A DNA stretch of 48,826 nucleotides from JAUIAI01 sp049680625 (GCA_049680625.1 JBAUID010000139.1:1-48826), one strand, 5' to 3'; counted from the first letter of the stretch, positions 1-9,325 are shown. Notes: generated from the sequence alone by a model not told the origin. Made by a program: numbers and translations.

Positions 1-158
1 GTTCAGCATCGCTGGCTGTTGTTGGGTGTTGTTGGATTTTGATAGCTTTGATCCGAATTGTACGACCGAACAATAGCTGTGCGCAGGACAAGGATGGCAC
101 CCGCTGCCCCATACAACGATCAAGGCAAAAAAGGAACCGATCAAAAGGAACCGACTAA
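1..158 (+). CDS. possible C-terminal end of a membrane protein (partial)
   Basis: The frame that begins at base 3 is open from the left edge to a TAA at 156-158, about 51 codons. It encodes a hydrophobic stretch of about 20 residues (roughly residues 3-24: Ala, Val, Cys, Trp, Ile and Leu rich), then a polar, Arg/Lys-rich tail. This looks like a last transmembrane helix with a cytoplasmic tail, in a gene convergent with the TAXI gene. The stretch is short and an open frame of this length can occur by chance. A minus-strand frame starting at 112 is also open to the edge, so the call is weak. Confidence 0.22.
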   Translation, partial: SASLAVVGCCWILIALIRIVRPNNSCAQDKDGTRCPIQRSRQKRNRSKGTD

Positions 159-196
159 ATGTTGCCAACGTGTCGATAACACAGTTAATCGGTTCT

Positions 197-216
197 GAAT
201 TTCCGTGGGGAAATTC
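197..216. other. 8-bp stem hairpin downstream of the TAXI gene
   Basis: GAATTTCC and GGAAATTC form a perfect 8-bp inverted repeat around a four-base loop, 20 bp beyond the stop of the TAXI gene. There is no clear T run on either side, so it is not a standard intrinsic terminator. It could stabilise or end the operon transcript. Nearby, at about 129-156, the 12-mer AAAAGGAACCGA occurs twice. Confidence 0.35.
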
Positions 217-236
217 CTGGGCCTGTGTTTGTCCGA

Positions 237-1265
237 CTAATTTGCGGTTAACTGCAGGCCGATCTCACGGTAGTACCGACGCGCACCAGCATGAAACGGG
301 GCGGCATTACCCAGCAACATCTCGTCGCGTGCCAGCGTGCTGAACGCCGGGTGCAGGCCACGCAGCTGATCCAGGCCTTCAAATACCGCTCGTGTCAACT
401 CATAGGCAATAAGGTCGGGAACCGATTCCAGGCCAACAACAGACGCCCGCACGCCGAAGGTTGTTATCGGCTGACGATTACCCACGTAGGTACCGCCGGC
501 AATTGTTGTTGCGGCGTAATAATCATAGGCTTGCAGGATACTGTTAAGTTCCTCACCACTCACATTAACCAGATGAATCGCGCATGCCTCTGAGGTGGAG
601 CGCAGGGTGCGATTGGGGTGGCCAACGACGTACACAAAGGCGTCAATTTTGTTTTCACACAATGCGGCACCTGCGGTTTCGGCGTCAGTTTCGGCAATAT
701 CGGCAAAGTCGCTGCGGGTCATCCCGTAAGCTCGCATGACCAATTGCATCGTCGCGCGGGTTCCAGAATCCGGCTTACCAATATTGACCCGCTTGCCACG
801 TAAATCCCGAAAACCTTGTATTCCGGCGTCGAGACGTGAGACTACGGTAAACGGCTCGGCATGAACGGTAAATAGCGCTCGCAGGTTGCCAGCTGGCCCT
901 CTTTGTGAAAAATGATTCTTGCCGCGAACACTATCGGCTTGTATATCGGTTTGAACAATGCCAAAGTCGACGCGTCGGGCGAGTACATCTTCGACGTTCT
1001 GCACCGAACCGCCACTGCGATCAACGACACAGCGAATTCCATGTCGGCCAACCCCGTGATTAAGCAGACGGCATAATGCCCCGGCAGCGGGAAAGTAAAC
1101 ACCGCCAACCGCGCCGGATCCAATGGAGACCAGAGTAGCCGGTGGCTGATTGGAATCTTTGGAAGCATGGTTGATTTGCGATTGGCTGTAGGCAACGCCT
1201 GCGGTTGTCAGCGCGATCAGTAACCCGGTTGCCGCAAACGCCCACCAACTCCGTTCATGCTTCAT
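237..1265 (-). CDS. TAXI family TRAP-type periplasmic solute-binding protein, encoded with a two-component system
   Basis: This is a TAXI-type substrate-binding protein, a family that normally delivers a small organic acid to a TRAP permease. I chose the ATG at 1263-1265 because it opens a clear signal peptide (MKHERSWWAF, then a hydrophobic segment) and overlaps the response-regulator stop by 11 bp. The mature part has family features: a GGVYFP segment near the N terminus, a second-lobe segment reading GKRVNIGKPDSGTRAT, and a VGHPNRT stretch. It is clearly homologous to the second TAXI protein in this window (20878-21846). No permease gene lies beside it. It is last in an operon with a sensor kinase and a response regulator, so a sensory role is possible. 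The substrate is unknown. Confidence 0.88.
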   Translation of the reverse strand: MKHERSWWAFAATGLLIALTTAGVAYSQSQINHASKDSNQPPATLVSIGSGAVGGVYFPAAGALCRLLNHGVGRHGIRCVVDRSGGSVQNVEDVLARRVDFGIVQTDIQADSVRGKNHFSQRGPAGNLRALFTVHAEPFTVVSRLDAGIQGFRDLRGKRVNIGKPDSGTRATMQLVMRAYGMTRSDFADIAETDAETAGAALCENKIDAFVYVVGHPNRTLRSTSEACAIHLVNVSGEELNSILQAYDYYAATTIAGGTYVGNRQPITTFGVRASVVGLESVPDLIAYELTRAVFEGLDQLRGLHPAFSTLARDEMLLGNAAPFHAGARRYYREIGLQLTAN

Positions 1266-1908
1266 TAAGCCATCCCTCGCGAACCGCATGCTGAACAATA
1301 TCGACCCGCGTTTTAAAACCAAGCTTCTCCATGCCGCGGGCGCGTTGGTATTCAACCGTTTTCACACTAACGCCTAGCTGGTTTGCGATTTCTGAATTGC
1401 TGTGGCCGAGAGCAATCATGCGCATAACTTGTTCTTCACGTGGGCTTAGGGGCCGTAAACCTTGCTTCTTACCGGCGGGTGCCTTTTGAATCAGGCTGCC
1501 AACTAACTTGCTGGCGAGCGCAGGGTCGACGTAAAACTGTCCATCAGCAACCGTACGAATGGCAGTAAGTAATTCGTCAGCAGCGGCCTTTTTAACAACG
1601 TAACCCTTAACGCCGGAACGCATCGCATGATGCAGGTAGCCTTGATCCAGATGGCGGGTCAAGGCGATCACCTTGATGTCCGGCGCATACGCACGTAGCG
1701 CATCGGTAGCCTTGGCACCATCCATCGTTGGCATGGACATGTCCATAACGACGATATCCGGTTTCAGTTCAAGCGCCCGGGCGATACCTTGTTCGCCGTC
1801 AGCAGCTTCACCAACCACTTCAACATCGGACTGGGAGTCGAGCAGCATTTTCACGCCGTCACGCATCAAAGTATGATCGTCAACCAGAAGGACTCGAATT
1901 TTATTCAC
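1255..1908 (-). CDS. NarL/FixJ family response regulator
   Basis: A 217-residue transcription factor with an N-terminal receiver domain (about 1-120) and a C-terminal LuxR-type helix-turn-helix (about 148-213, with the typical LSPREEQVMRMIALG start). The acidic pocket D10-D11, the phospho-acceptor D56, T84 and K106 are all visible, so phosphorylation is expected. Its ATG overlaps the stop of the sensor kinase (ATGA, 1905-1908), which indicates translational coupling and a cognate pair. Its targets are not known. A palindrome shared by the promoter regions of this operon and of the distant TAXI TRAP operon is a candidate binding site. Confidence 0.93.
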   Translation of the reverse strand: MNKIRVLLVDDHTLMRDGVKMLLDSQSDVEVVGEAADGEQGIARALELKPDIVVMDMSMPTMDGAKATDALRAYAPDIKVIALTRHLDQGYLHHAMRSGVKGYVVKKAAADELLTAIRTVADGQFYVDPALASKLVGSLIQKAPAGKKQGLRPLSPREEQVMRMIALGHSNSEIANQLGVSVKTVEYQRARGMEKLGFKTRVDIVQHAVREGWLNEA

Positions 1909-3983
1909 GGCGTCACCTGTAATATTGGCTCAGACCTAAGGGTTTCTTGGGTGGCAGGAACACTGACAAAAATAGTAAAGCCCTGGCCAGGCCTTGATTC
2001 CTGGCGATAACTGCCGCCCAGGGATTCGACTCGTTCCTGCAGACCAGCCAGGCCGTAACTGTGGGGAGAGCGATCCCCTTTTATGCCAAGGCCGTTATCT
2101 TCGACCACTACTTTTAGCTTGCCGTGCTTGAGTTCGACAATGACATCAACCGATGTTGCTCCCGAATGTTTGGCAACATTGGTCAGCGATTCCTGCACGA
2201 CACGAAACGCTGTAGTGGCAACTTCGAATGGCAGGTCAACGTTGTTCAAACCGCTAATGTGCGAATTCACCGGAATGTTATGCAAGTCCGTCCACTGCAC
2301 AAACTGGGCCGCCAGGGCAGCTTCAAGCCCCAATTCATCCAGCACAACCGGTCGCAGATCGAGCATAAATTTATCCACCCGGTTGTCGATGTCGTGAACA
2401 ATGCCGCGCAGCTTGCTCAGCAACTCACCGCGCTTTGGCGAGTCCGCTGGAATAGATTCCAGGTTTCGTAAGCCGAGAATAATTGCGGTGATTTCCTGGC
2501 CAAGCTGGTCATGCAGTTCGCGGGCTATTCTGCGTCGCTCTTTTTCTTCGGCATTGACCAGTTTATGCAACAGCCGGCGACGTGCGGCAGCCAGCTCATT
2601 GCGCTCTGTGATGTCGCGCACCAGACCAGAAACATAGATGACATTACCGGCCTGGTTTTTAACCAGTCGGGCGGACAGTTCGACCCACAATACGCCCTCG
2701 GTCCGCGATGCAAGCCGGCATTCTGCGAGAAAAGGCTCACCACTTGATGCTGCCGACTTAAACGCTTGTTGTGCCATGCGACGGTCGCTGCGGTGAATCT
2801 GTGTGAACAAGGTGGTCAGCGGCCCTTTTTGCAGGGCCAGCAGCGCGCCGGCCCGCGTATCGGAGGTGAAAGTTTCAGTACGGGCATCCCAATGCCAGGC
2901 GCCCATATTGGCTGCGCCCAAGGCCTGGTGCAATTGCGCTTCCCGGGTTCTCAGATTGCGCGTCATCCGGCTGGCGAGATCTTCCGCACGCTTGCGCGCG
3001 TCCGCCAGTCCGTGCAAAAACATTGTTAGCAGAAGCGTCAGCAGGCCTCCCATCAGCAAAATCAATTTGCCAGCTGTAAACCAAGGAGACTGCAATGGTT
3101 GAAGGCTTGAAAACTGCATAACCCAGGTGCGGCCGGCAACTTCCTGGGTAATTTCCGTTAGGTTGGTCGTGGGCCGCTCTTTGCTCTGGCCATCGTCAAC
3201 AGCCAGGGTTCGCCGCAACAGACGGCTATCCATTACGACTGTTGGCGTGTAGTTGGTACTCCGCCCGCTACCCACCAGCCCAACATCCGTGATGACAATT
3301 TCAAAGCTCTCCAGGAAATCGCGACCCAGTTCGCTGCGCACCAGAAATTCAAGGGAAAAAGAGGCAACCGCTACCCCTTTTAATCCACTCCTGCGCGCAC
3401 TAATCGACGTCAATGGCGCACCTTGGGTGTAGACCGGCAGGAAGGCCAGCAGGCCAGGCTGGGCGATGCTGTCAGCGGCGAACGGCAGCGGCTGAGTCAT
3501 TGCCACATAGCCTGAATCGACGGCGCGGCGAATCGCTTCACGCCGGCTTTCAGTCTTGGGCAGGTCAAGCGACAACAGCGCTTCGTTGGTTGCCAGTGGA
3601 AACACCATGGCTGATTTCAGGCACGGGGCGTCTGTAGCAAACGGCGTGCAGCCTCCGGCCGGTTCGACAGCGGACAAAAACGCGACGTATTGCAGACCGG
3701 ACGCATATTGCCGTTGTTTATCCGCGCCGACTGTGCCGGCAAAAGTCTGCGGGTTCATGCTATCGAGTTCAGCCAGAGTGCGGGCCGACTGCAATTGTGA
3801 CAATGTCTCGGCGTTGACGCGCTCCAGAGCCAGTCGTGCGTAGCTGACCCGCTGCGTAAAGGCGCGCTCGCGCTCGCGTTGCGCAATATCGTCTGCATAC
3901 CGCCACAAAACAAAAGTCAGCAGCGTCCCGGCAATGAAGCCAATGACGGCGGGAATAGAGGGAAATCCTCGTAACCAGTTCAA
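1905..3983 (-). CDS. CHASE-PAS sensor histidine kinase (HisKA_3 / NarX-like)
   Basis: A 692-residue membrane sensor kinase. A transmembrane helix at about 8-28 is followed by a periplasmic region of about 270 residues with CHASE-like segments (the AVDSGYVAMTQP and LLAFLPVY stretches, about 154-215). A second helix lies at about 302-326, then a PAS domain (about 350-462). The dimerisation/phosphotransfer segment reads RRRIARELHDQLG with phospho-acceptor H491, typical of HisKA_3 kinases that pair with NarL-type regulators. The ATPase domain follows (VVQESLTNVAKHSG, EDNGLGIKG, GLAGLQERVESLGG). The start is TTG at 3981-3983, chosen for the AAAGGA ribosome-binding site six bases upstream. It is first in the operon with the regulator and the TAXI protein. 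The ligand is unknown. Confidence 0.92.
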   Translation of the reverse strand: MNWLRGFPSIPAVIGFIAGTLLTFVLWRYADDIAQRERERAFTQRVSYARLALERVNAETLSQLQSARTLAELDSMNPQTFAGTVGADKQRQYASGLQYVAFLSAVEPAGGCTPFATDAPCLKSAMVFPLATNEALLSLDLPKTESRREAIRRAVDSGYVAMTQPLPFAADSIAQPGLLAFLPVYTQGAPLTSISARRSGLKGVAVASFSLEFLVRSELGRDFLESFEIVITDVGLVGSGRSTNYTPTVVMDSRLLRRTLAVDDGQSKERPTTNLTEITQEVAGRTWVMQFSSLQPLQSPWFTAGKLILLMGGLLTLLLTMFLHGLADARKRAEDLASRMTRNLRTREAQLHQALGAANMGAWHWDARTETFTSDTRAGALLALQKGPLTTLFTQIHRSDRRMAQQAFKSAASSGEPFLAECRLASRTEGVLWVELSARLVKNQAGNVIYVSGLVRDITERNELAAARRRLLHKLVNAEEKERRRIARELHDQLGQEITAIILGLRNLESIPADSPKRGELLSKLRGIVHDIDNRVDKFMLDLRPVVLDELGLEAALAAQFVQWTDLHNIPVNSHISGLNNVDLPFEVATTAFRVVQESLTNVAKHSGATSVDVIVELKHGKLKVVVEDNGLGIKGDRSPHSYGLAGLQERVESLGGSYRQESRPGQGFTIFVSVPATQETLRSEPILQVTP

Positions 3984-4270
3984 AAGTGGTCCTTTGGCCC
4001 AACAGTGTGATCGTTCGTTTTCAAAATGTTTTGTCTGTGGCGAACTATAAAATACCTATTAAACCAGTGTTTCAGGAATCATCGACATTGAGATACTAGG
4101 GAAAACCCTGAGCGAGGTTGCTCCCCCCCCTATTGTCGCTCATTTGATCGATGTAAGAATCGTGCTGTAATTCAAGCGCTTTGGCCCGAGAAAAATAAGG
4201 GCTCCGGCTTCGACCTGAAGCCTAATTTAAATCAAGGGTTCATCTGTTGATTGAACTCCCGGAGGAATAA
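3984..4270. other. divergent promoter region between the sensor-kinase operon and aqpZ
   Basis: 287 bp without a gene. It holds an AT-rich stretch with TTATAG on the minus strand (4045-4050) that could be a -10 element for the kinase operon, the near-palindrome at 4096-4110, and a run of eight C (4123-4130). Next to the aquaporin, a ribosome-binding site GGAGGAA (4260-4266) follows an imperfect inverted repeat (GGGTTCA ... TGAACTCCC). I could not assign a convincing -35/-10 pair for either gene. Confidence 0.5.
4096..4110. promoter_or_regulatory. near-palindromic candidate operator shared with the TAXI TRAP operon
   Basis: The plus strand reads CTAGGGAAAACCCTG. The same 15-mer with a different central triplet (CTAGGGAGTTCCCTG on the minus strand) lies at 21961-21975. 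The site is 112 bp upstream of the sensor-kinase start codon; the other is 114 bp upstream of the second TAXI gene. Its symmetry (GGG..CCC half-sites with a centre about 10 bp wide) suits a dimeric regulator such as a NarL/FixJ protein. It is also about 160 bp upstream of aqpZ, so aqpZ could be a target. Confidence 0.5.
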
Positions 4271-4990
4271 ATGAATCGTTATCTCGCAGAAGTATTTGGT
4301 ACTTTCTGGCTGGTACTGGGCGGCTGTGGCAGCGCAGTCCTCGCTGCTGGTATACCTGAGCTGGGCCTTGGCTATTACGGGGTTTCCATGGCTTTTGGCC
4401 TGACTGTTCTGACCATGGCATTTGCCATTGGCCATATCTCAGGCTGCCACTTAAACCCGGCCGTTTCCATTGGTCTATGGGCTGGCGGGCGTTTTCCTGC
4501 CTCACAACTACCGGCTTACATTATTGCCCAGGTAATTGGTGGAATTATTGCGGGTGCAGTGCTCTATGTAATAGCGTCAGGTTCGGCAGATTTTGACATT
4601 GTCAAAAGTGGTTTCGCCGCAAACGGTTTCGGTGAACATTCTCCTCACGGATACACCATGGTCGCCGCATTAGTGACCGAAGTTGTTCTGACGGCGTTTT
4701 TCCTGATTGTTATCCTGGGCGCAACTGATCGAAGGGCACCGGCTGGCCTGGCACCAATTGCCATCGGCCTATGTCTCACCCTGATCCACTTGATCAGCAT
4801 TCCGGTAACCAATACATCGGTTAACCCGGCCAGGTCTACCGGTGTTGCCCTGTTTCAGGGAGGCTATCTGACCGGTCAGGACGGTAACTGGGCAATGGGC
4901 CAGCTCTGGTTGTTCTGGGTAGCCCCAATTGTTGGTGCCTTACTTGGCGCCGTCATGTATCGGATGATCGGTAGTGACGACGAGATCTGA
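4271..4990 (+). CDS. aqpZ: aquaporin Z (water channel)
   Basis: A 239-residue inner-membrane water channel of the MIP family with six hydrophobic helices. Both pore motifs are present: NPA at N62 and NPAR at N185-R188. The selectivity-filter residues F42, H173, T182 and R188 correspond to the water-selective set of Escherichia coli AqpZ (F43, H174, T183, R189), so this is a water channel rather than a glycerol facilitator. The ATG follows a strong GGAGGAA site. The gene stands alone, divergent from the sensor kinase and convergent with purL. Confidence 0.95.
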   Translation: MNRYLAEVFGTFWLVLGGCGSAVLAAGIPELGLGYYGVSMAFGLTVLTMAFAIGHISGCHLNPAVSIGLWAGGRFPASQLPAYIIAQVIGGIIAGAVLYVIASGSADFDIVKSGFAANGFGEHSPHGYTMVAALVTEVVLTAFFLIVILGATDRRAPAGLAPIAIGLCLTLIHLISIPVTNTSVNPARSTGVALFQGGYLTGQDGNWAMGQLWLFWVAPIVGALLGAVMYRMIGSDDEI

Positions 4991-5233
4991 ACAAGCCGCC
5001 TGAAAGCCGCCTGAATAGTCAGTGTGAACAGCAACAACTGGATGGTCGCTATTTGGCCATCCGTCCACTGCCACCGACCCACTTAATGTGAATTACTGTT
5101 GCTTGGCTCGGCTTTCCCCGGGGAATCCCCTATAGCACCGTGCAATCAGCGGGTTTCCCCCGATTTTTTTTGGCTCGGAATTGATGAATACTAGTGGGCA
5201 TGCGGGTTATGCCTAATCATATCCAGCGTATTA

Positions 5234-5264
5234 GATCAACCCGGCTTCCCCGAGCCCGTTGATC
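5234..5264. other. strong hairpin between aqpZ and purL
   Basis: GATCAAC and GTTGATC form the outer stem and GGCT/AGCC an inner one, around a loop of six bases. It sits just before the terminator at 5272-5308. It lacks a long T run of its own on either strand. It may help end transcripts arriving from both convergent genes. Confidence 0.45.
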
Positions 5265-5271
5265 TTCTTGT

Positions 5272-5308
5272 AAAGGTAATGCTGCTAACGCAGGGTTACC
5301 TTTTTTTT
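5272..5308 (+). terminator. intrinsic terminator
   Basis: AAAGGTAA pairs with TTACCTTT, with an inner CTG/CAG stem, and the second arm runs straight into a series of eight T on the plus strand (5301-5308). It is oriented for plus-strand transcripts, so it most likely ends aqpZ messages that run 280 bp past the stop, and it lies 28 bp from the end of convergent purL. Confidence 0.75.
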
Positions 5309-5335
5309 GTCTGCTTTTCTTGTTCCCCTTGTATG

Positions 5336-8300
5336 CTAGCCAAGCCAGGCCCGCCCGTTGCGGAACAAGCGCATCCATGGACTGTCCACAGGAGATTTTG
5401 GATGTTCCGGATGCCAGCTCATCTGAACCGATCGAAAGACACGCTCAGGGTGGGGCATCAGGATGGTGGCGCGACCGTCCGTAGAGGTAAAACCTGTTAA
5501 GCCATCCACCGAGCCGTTCGGATTTGCCGGATAAGTCGAGGCGATTGCGCCATCACCACCGACAAATCGCAACACGCTGCTAGCGCGCTGCTGCTGCTCT
5601 GCGTTGTCGAACCGAACCCGACCTTCGCCATTCGATACCACAACCGGCATTCGCGACCCCGCCATCTGATTAAATAGAACCGAGGGTGATTCGCAGACTT
5701 CAACCTGAACAAGGCGCCCTTCGAACTGTTCAGATTCGTTGCGAACAAATTCTGGCCAGTCCGCGGCGCCGGGAATCAGGGACTTGAGTTGACCAAGCAT
5801 CTGGCAACCATTGCAGACACCCAGGCTGAAGGTGTCGCGTCGCTGAAAAAAGACCGCAAATTGTTCAGCCATGGCATTGTTAAAGAGAATGGAGCGCGCC
5901 CAGCCTCGCCCCGCACCCAGGACATCACCATAAGAAAATCCGCCACAGGCTGCCAGTGCATTGAAGTCAGCCAGTTGATGTCGACCAGCAAACAAATCAC
6001 TCATGTGAACATCGAAGGCATCGAAGCCGGCCCGGGTAAATGCCGCCGCCATTTCGATATGACTGTTGACGCCTTGTTCGCGCAGTACGGCCAGGCGCGG
6101 ACGGGCCCCTGTTTTGATAAATGGCGCCGCAATGTCGTCATTCGTCTGAAACGTGGTGCTGATGTGAAGGCCCGGCGTGTCGGTATCGGGAATCGCATCA
6201 AAAGCCTGCTGGGCGCACTCAGGGTTGTCACGCAGAGCACTCATCCGATAGCTGGTTTCACTCCAGTAACGGTGCAATTCGCGGCGGGCCATGTTGTAGA
6301 TGGGCTTGCCATCGCGGTATAACGAAATGTGATCGTCCTGCGTGGGCTTGCCAATCACGTGTGAACACACCGACAATCCTCCCGCACGCAAATGCTGAAG
6401 AACCGTGTCGCGCTCTTTCGCCCGAACCTGAATTACCGCGCCAAGTTCTTCGTTAAATAACGCCTGCATGGTTAATTCGTCGCGCTGAACCGCAACTTGT
6501 TCGGGTCGAATTTTAAAATCGCCCCAGTCCGACGTATTGACATCTATGGTCAGCATGTCCAGGGTGACGGCCACCCCGCATCGCCCGGCGAAAGCCATTT
6601 CGCAAATACTGGCAAACAAGCCGCCATCAGAGCGATCGTGATACGCGAGTACCAGTTGCTCAGTCTGCAAGCGGGCCATGACCGCGACAAACTTTTTCAG
6701 TATTTCGGGGTCATCAAGATCTGGCGTTTCGTTGCCCATCTGACCGGTAACCTGGGCAAAAACAGAACCACCCAGGCGACGCCGGCCGTTGGACAAATCC
6801 ACCAGGATTAACGCGGTATCAGGGTCTGCAACGAGCTGTGGGCTCAGACTGCAACGGACATCAGCGACCGGCGCAAACGCGCTGACTACCAGCGACGTGG
6901 GTGAGACAACTTCGTGCCGGACGCCTTCGTCCTGCCACGAAGTACGCATCGATAGCGAATCTTTGCCTACCGGAATACTAATACCAAGCTCAATGCACAA
7001 ACGACCAGCCGCCTGCACAGCCCGGTATAAGTCGGCATCATCATCTTGTGGCCCACATGCCGCCATCCAGTTTGCCGACAGTTTCACTGCCGGCAAACTG
7101 ATAGTGCCGGCGCTAAGCAAATTAGTGACTGCTTCTCCAACGGCCATGCGCGAGGCTGCCGCCGGGTTAATCACAGCCAGTGGTGTGCGTTCACCAATTG
7201 CCAGTGCCTCGCCGGCAAAACCGGTGAAATCGCGAAGCCCGATGCCGCAGTCAGCCACCGGTACCTGCCATGGCCCGATCATCGGGTCCCGATGGCTAAG
7301 CCCACCAACAGTTCGGTCACCGATAGTAATCAGAAAAGACTTGTCTGCAACGGCCGGCGCTCTTAACACCAGTACGCAGGCCCCCTCGAGGCTCCAGTCG
7401 GTGCAGTCAACAGGTGCCAGCTCGCGGACCCGGGTTTGCCCGGTGCGATGCATTTTGGGTGGTTTGCCCAGCAACACCTCAAGAGGCATATCAACGGCAT
7501 CCACCGATGGGTTATGAACTTTCAGTTGTTGGCGGGCGGTAACTGTGCCAATAACCGCAAACGGACATCGCTCCCGTTCACAGAAGTATTCAAACGTGGG
7601 CAGGCTAGTCGGGTCAATCGCAAGAACATAACGTTCCTGTGATTCGTTGCACCAGATTTCTGCGGGCGACATACCCGACGCTTGCAACGGAATTGCATCC
7701 AGGTTCAGGTCGGCGCCACAGCCGGCATCGTTGACCAGTTCAGGAAAAGCATTGGACAGGCCACCGGCACCAACGTCGTGGATTGAAACAATCGGGTTAT
7801 GTTCACCCTGGGCCCAGCAGCGATTCAATACTTCTTGAGCGCGACGTTGCATTTCCGGGTTGTCCCGTTGGACCGAATCAAAGTCGAGCTGTTCAGAAAT
7901 AGTGCCGCTGCCCACGCTGGAAGCCGCACCACCACCCAGGCCGATGCGCATGCCAGGCCCGCCCAGCTGAATCAACAAATGCCCTTCTGACAGTTGATTC
8001 TTAAAACTATGTTGCGCGTCAATACTGCCAACGCCGCCGGCCAGCATGATGGGTTTGTGATAGCCCCAGTAACGCCCGTCTGCCGCTTGTTCGAAGCTGC
8101 GAAAGTAACCTACCAGATTTGGGCGCCCAAATTCATTGTTAAATGCGGCTGCGCCAATCGGACCATCGGTCATGATCTGTAATGCCGTGCTGATCCGCCC
8201 GGGTTTGCCTTTTGACCCAACCTCCCAGGGCTGGATGAATTCCGGAATTTTCAGATTTGAAACGGTAAACCCGGTAAGACCAAACTTTGGTGTAGAGCCA

Positions 8301-9325
8301 CGCCCGGTTGCCCCTTCATCGCGGATCTCTCCACCCGAACCGGTGGCCGCCCCCGGGTATGGTGAGATTGCCGTCGGGTGGTTGTGGGTTTCAACCTTCA
8401 GTAGTGAATGGGTTACCCCCTCACTGGCCGCGTACAAGCCGTTGACCATACGTCCATCTGGCATGATCTGGCGCGGATGAAAGCGCTGGGTGGCCTGCCC
8501 TTCAAGGATGCAGGAGTTATCCGCATACGCAACGATAGTTCCCTGAGGTGCGGACTTATCGGTCTGGCGAATCATCTCGAAAAGCGAATCGTCGACCGCA
8601 TTCTGATCCAGCGTCCATCGGGCATTGAATATCTTGTGACGGCAGTGCTCAGAGTTTGCCTGCGCAAACATCATCAGCTCGACATCCGTCGGATCGCGAC
8701 CAAGGGTATTGAAGGCCTGATGCAGGTAGGTCAGTTCGTCATCAGACAATGCCAGTCCCAGCACCTGATTGGCCGCTACCAGCGCGTCGGTTCCCTGGCT
8801 CACTGCAATTCGCTGCATGGGTTGACCGGTCTGTGCGGCAAAAGCCATGGCGGGATCGGGCATCTCGAACATCACCGTTTCTGTCATGCGGTCATGCACT
8901 GCAGCAGCAAGGCGATCGCGGTCAGGCAATTTCATTGGCCGCACCCCGCCCAGCAGGCCACCACTCACAGCAGCTTGATAAACAACGCCGCGTTCCACCC
9001 GTTCGATGGACTCAAAGCCACATCGGTGCGCAATATCGGTGGCTTTGCTCGACCATGGTGACACGGTTCCCAGGCGTGGAATCACCCAGACCACGTCATC
9101 AACAGCCGATTTACCTGCGCAAGAGCTGGCGACGGCATCATCGAGTAAACCATGCAGGCGGCGCAGCGTGGGCTCGTCCAGCGGGGAACTGGCTTGTACG
9201 AGGTAAAAATAATTTGCTGCCAGACGAGAGACAGGTAAGCCATTGCTGCTCATATCAGCCTGCAACCGGTTCAGGCGGAATGCTGACAGTGCTGGTGAAC
9301 CGGTCAGTTGATAAGTCGCAGCCAT
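5336..9325 (-). CDS. purL: phosphoribosylformylglycinamidine synthase (single-chain PurL)
   Basis: A 1,329-residue enzyme that converts FGAR, glutamine and ATP to FGAM in de novo purine synthesis. This is the large single-chain form of Proteobacteria. An N-terminal PurS-like part is followed by two AIRS-like synthase halves (VETHNHPTAISP and GGAASSVGSG motifs visible) and a C-terminal glutamine amidotransferase domain. The amidotransferase nucleophile is C1171 (GVCNGCQMLGQ) and its partners are H1292 and E1294 (PHPER). The length matches the family. The ATG at 9323-9325 has only a weak ribosome-binding site. The gene stands alone, divergent from the DadA-like gene. Confidence 0.98.
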   Translation of the reverse strand: MAATYQLTGSPALSAFRLNRLQADMSSNGLPVSRLAANYFYLVQASSPLDEPTLRRLHGLLDDAVASSCAGKSAVDDVVWVIPRLGTVSPWSSKATDIAHRCGFESIERVERGVVYQAAVSGGLLGGVRPMKLPDRDRLAAAVHDRMTETVMFEMPDPAMAFAAQTGQPMQRIAVSQGTDALVAANQVLGLALSDDELTYLHQAFNTLGRDPTDVELMMFAQANSEHCRHKIFNARWTLDQNAVDDSLFEMIRQTDKSAPQGTIVAYADNSCILEGQATQRFHPRQIMPDGRMVNGLYAASEGVTHSLLKVETHNHPTAISPYPGAATGSGGEIRDEGATGRGSTPKFGLTGFTVSNLKIPEFIQPWEVGSKGKPGRISTALQIMTDGPIGAAAFNNEFGRPNLVGYFRSFEQAADGRYWGYHKPIMLAGGVGSIDAQHSFKNQLSEGHLLIQLGGPGMRIGLGGGAASSVGSGTISEQLDFDSVQRDNPEMQRRAQEVLNRCWAQGEHNPIVSIHDVGAGGLSNAFPELVNDAGCGADLNLDAIPLQASGMSPAEIWCNESQERYVLAIDPTSLPTFEYFCERERCPFAVIGTVTARQQLKVHNPSVDAVDMPLEVLLGKPPKMHRTGQTRVRELAPVDCTDWSLEGACVLVLRAPAVADKSFLITIGDRTVGGLSHRDPMIGPWQVPVADCGIGLRDFTGFAGEALAIGERTPLAVINPAAASRMAVGEAVTNLLSAGTISLPAVKLSANWMAACGPQDDDADLYRAVQAAGRLCIELGISIPVGKDSLSMRTSWQDEGVRHEVVSPTSLVVSAFAPVADVRCSLSPQLVADPDTALILVDLSNGRRRLGGSVFAQVTGQMGNETPDLDDPEILKKFVAVMARLQTEQLVLAYHDRSDGGLFASICEMAFAGRCGVAVTLDMLTIDVNTSDWGDFKIRPEQVAVQRDELTMQALFNEELGAVIQVRAKERDTVLQHLRAGGLSVCSHVIGKPTQDDHISLYRDGKPIYNMARRELHRYWSETSYRMSALRDNPECAQQAFDAIPDTDTPGLHISTTFQTNDDIAAPFIKTGARPRLAVLREQGVNSHIEMAAAFTRAGFDAFDVHMSDLFAGRHQLADFNALAACGGFSYGDVLGAGRGWARSILFNNAMAEQFAVFFQRRDTFSLGVCNGCQMLGQLKSLIPGAADWPEFVRNESEQFEGRLVQVEVCESPSVLFNQMAGSRMPVVVSNGEGRVRFDNAEQQQRASSVLRFVGGDGAIASTYPANPNGSVDGLTGFTSTDGRATILMPHPERVFRSVQMSWHPEHPKSPVDSPWMRLFRNGRAWLG

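Larger units (their letters stand above)
4991..5335. other. intergenic region between convergent aqpZ and purL
   Basis: 345 bp with no credible gene. It contains a tandem 11-bp duplication just after the aqpZ stop (AAGCCGCCTGA at 4993-5003 and 5004-5014), a GGGGAATCCCC palindrome (5120-5130), a T run (5165-5171), a strong hairpin (5234-5264) and an intrinsic terminator (5272-5308). Confidence 0.6.

Noticed and set aside
4123..4130. Run of eight C as a phase-variation tract
   Set aside because: It lies in an intergenic region more than 130 bp from both start codons and no promoter elements flank it at a fixed distance; no length variation can be seen from one sequence.
5120..5130. GGGGAATCCCC as a third copy of the TAXI-linked palindrome
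   Set aside because: The spacing and flanks differ, and it lies between the ends of convergent genes instead of upstream of a start.
6789..7517. 242-codon plus-strand frame inside purL
   Set aside because: It is antisense to conserved PurL sequence and has a composition typical of a shadow frame.
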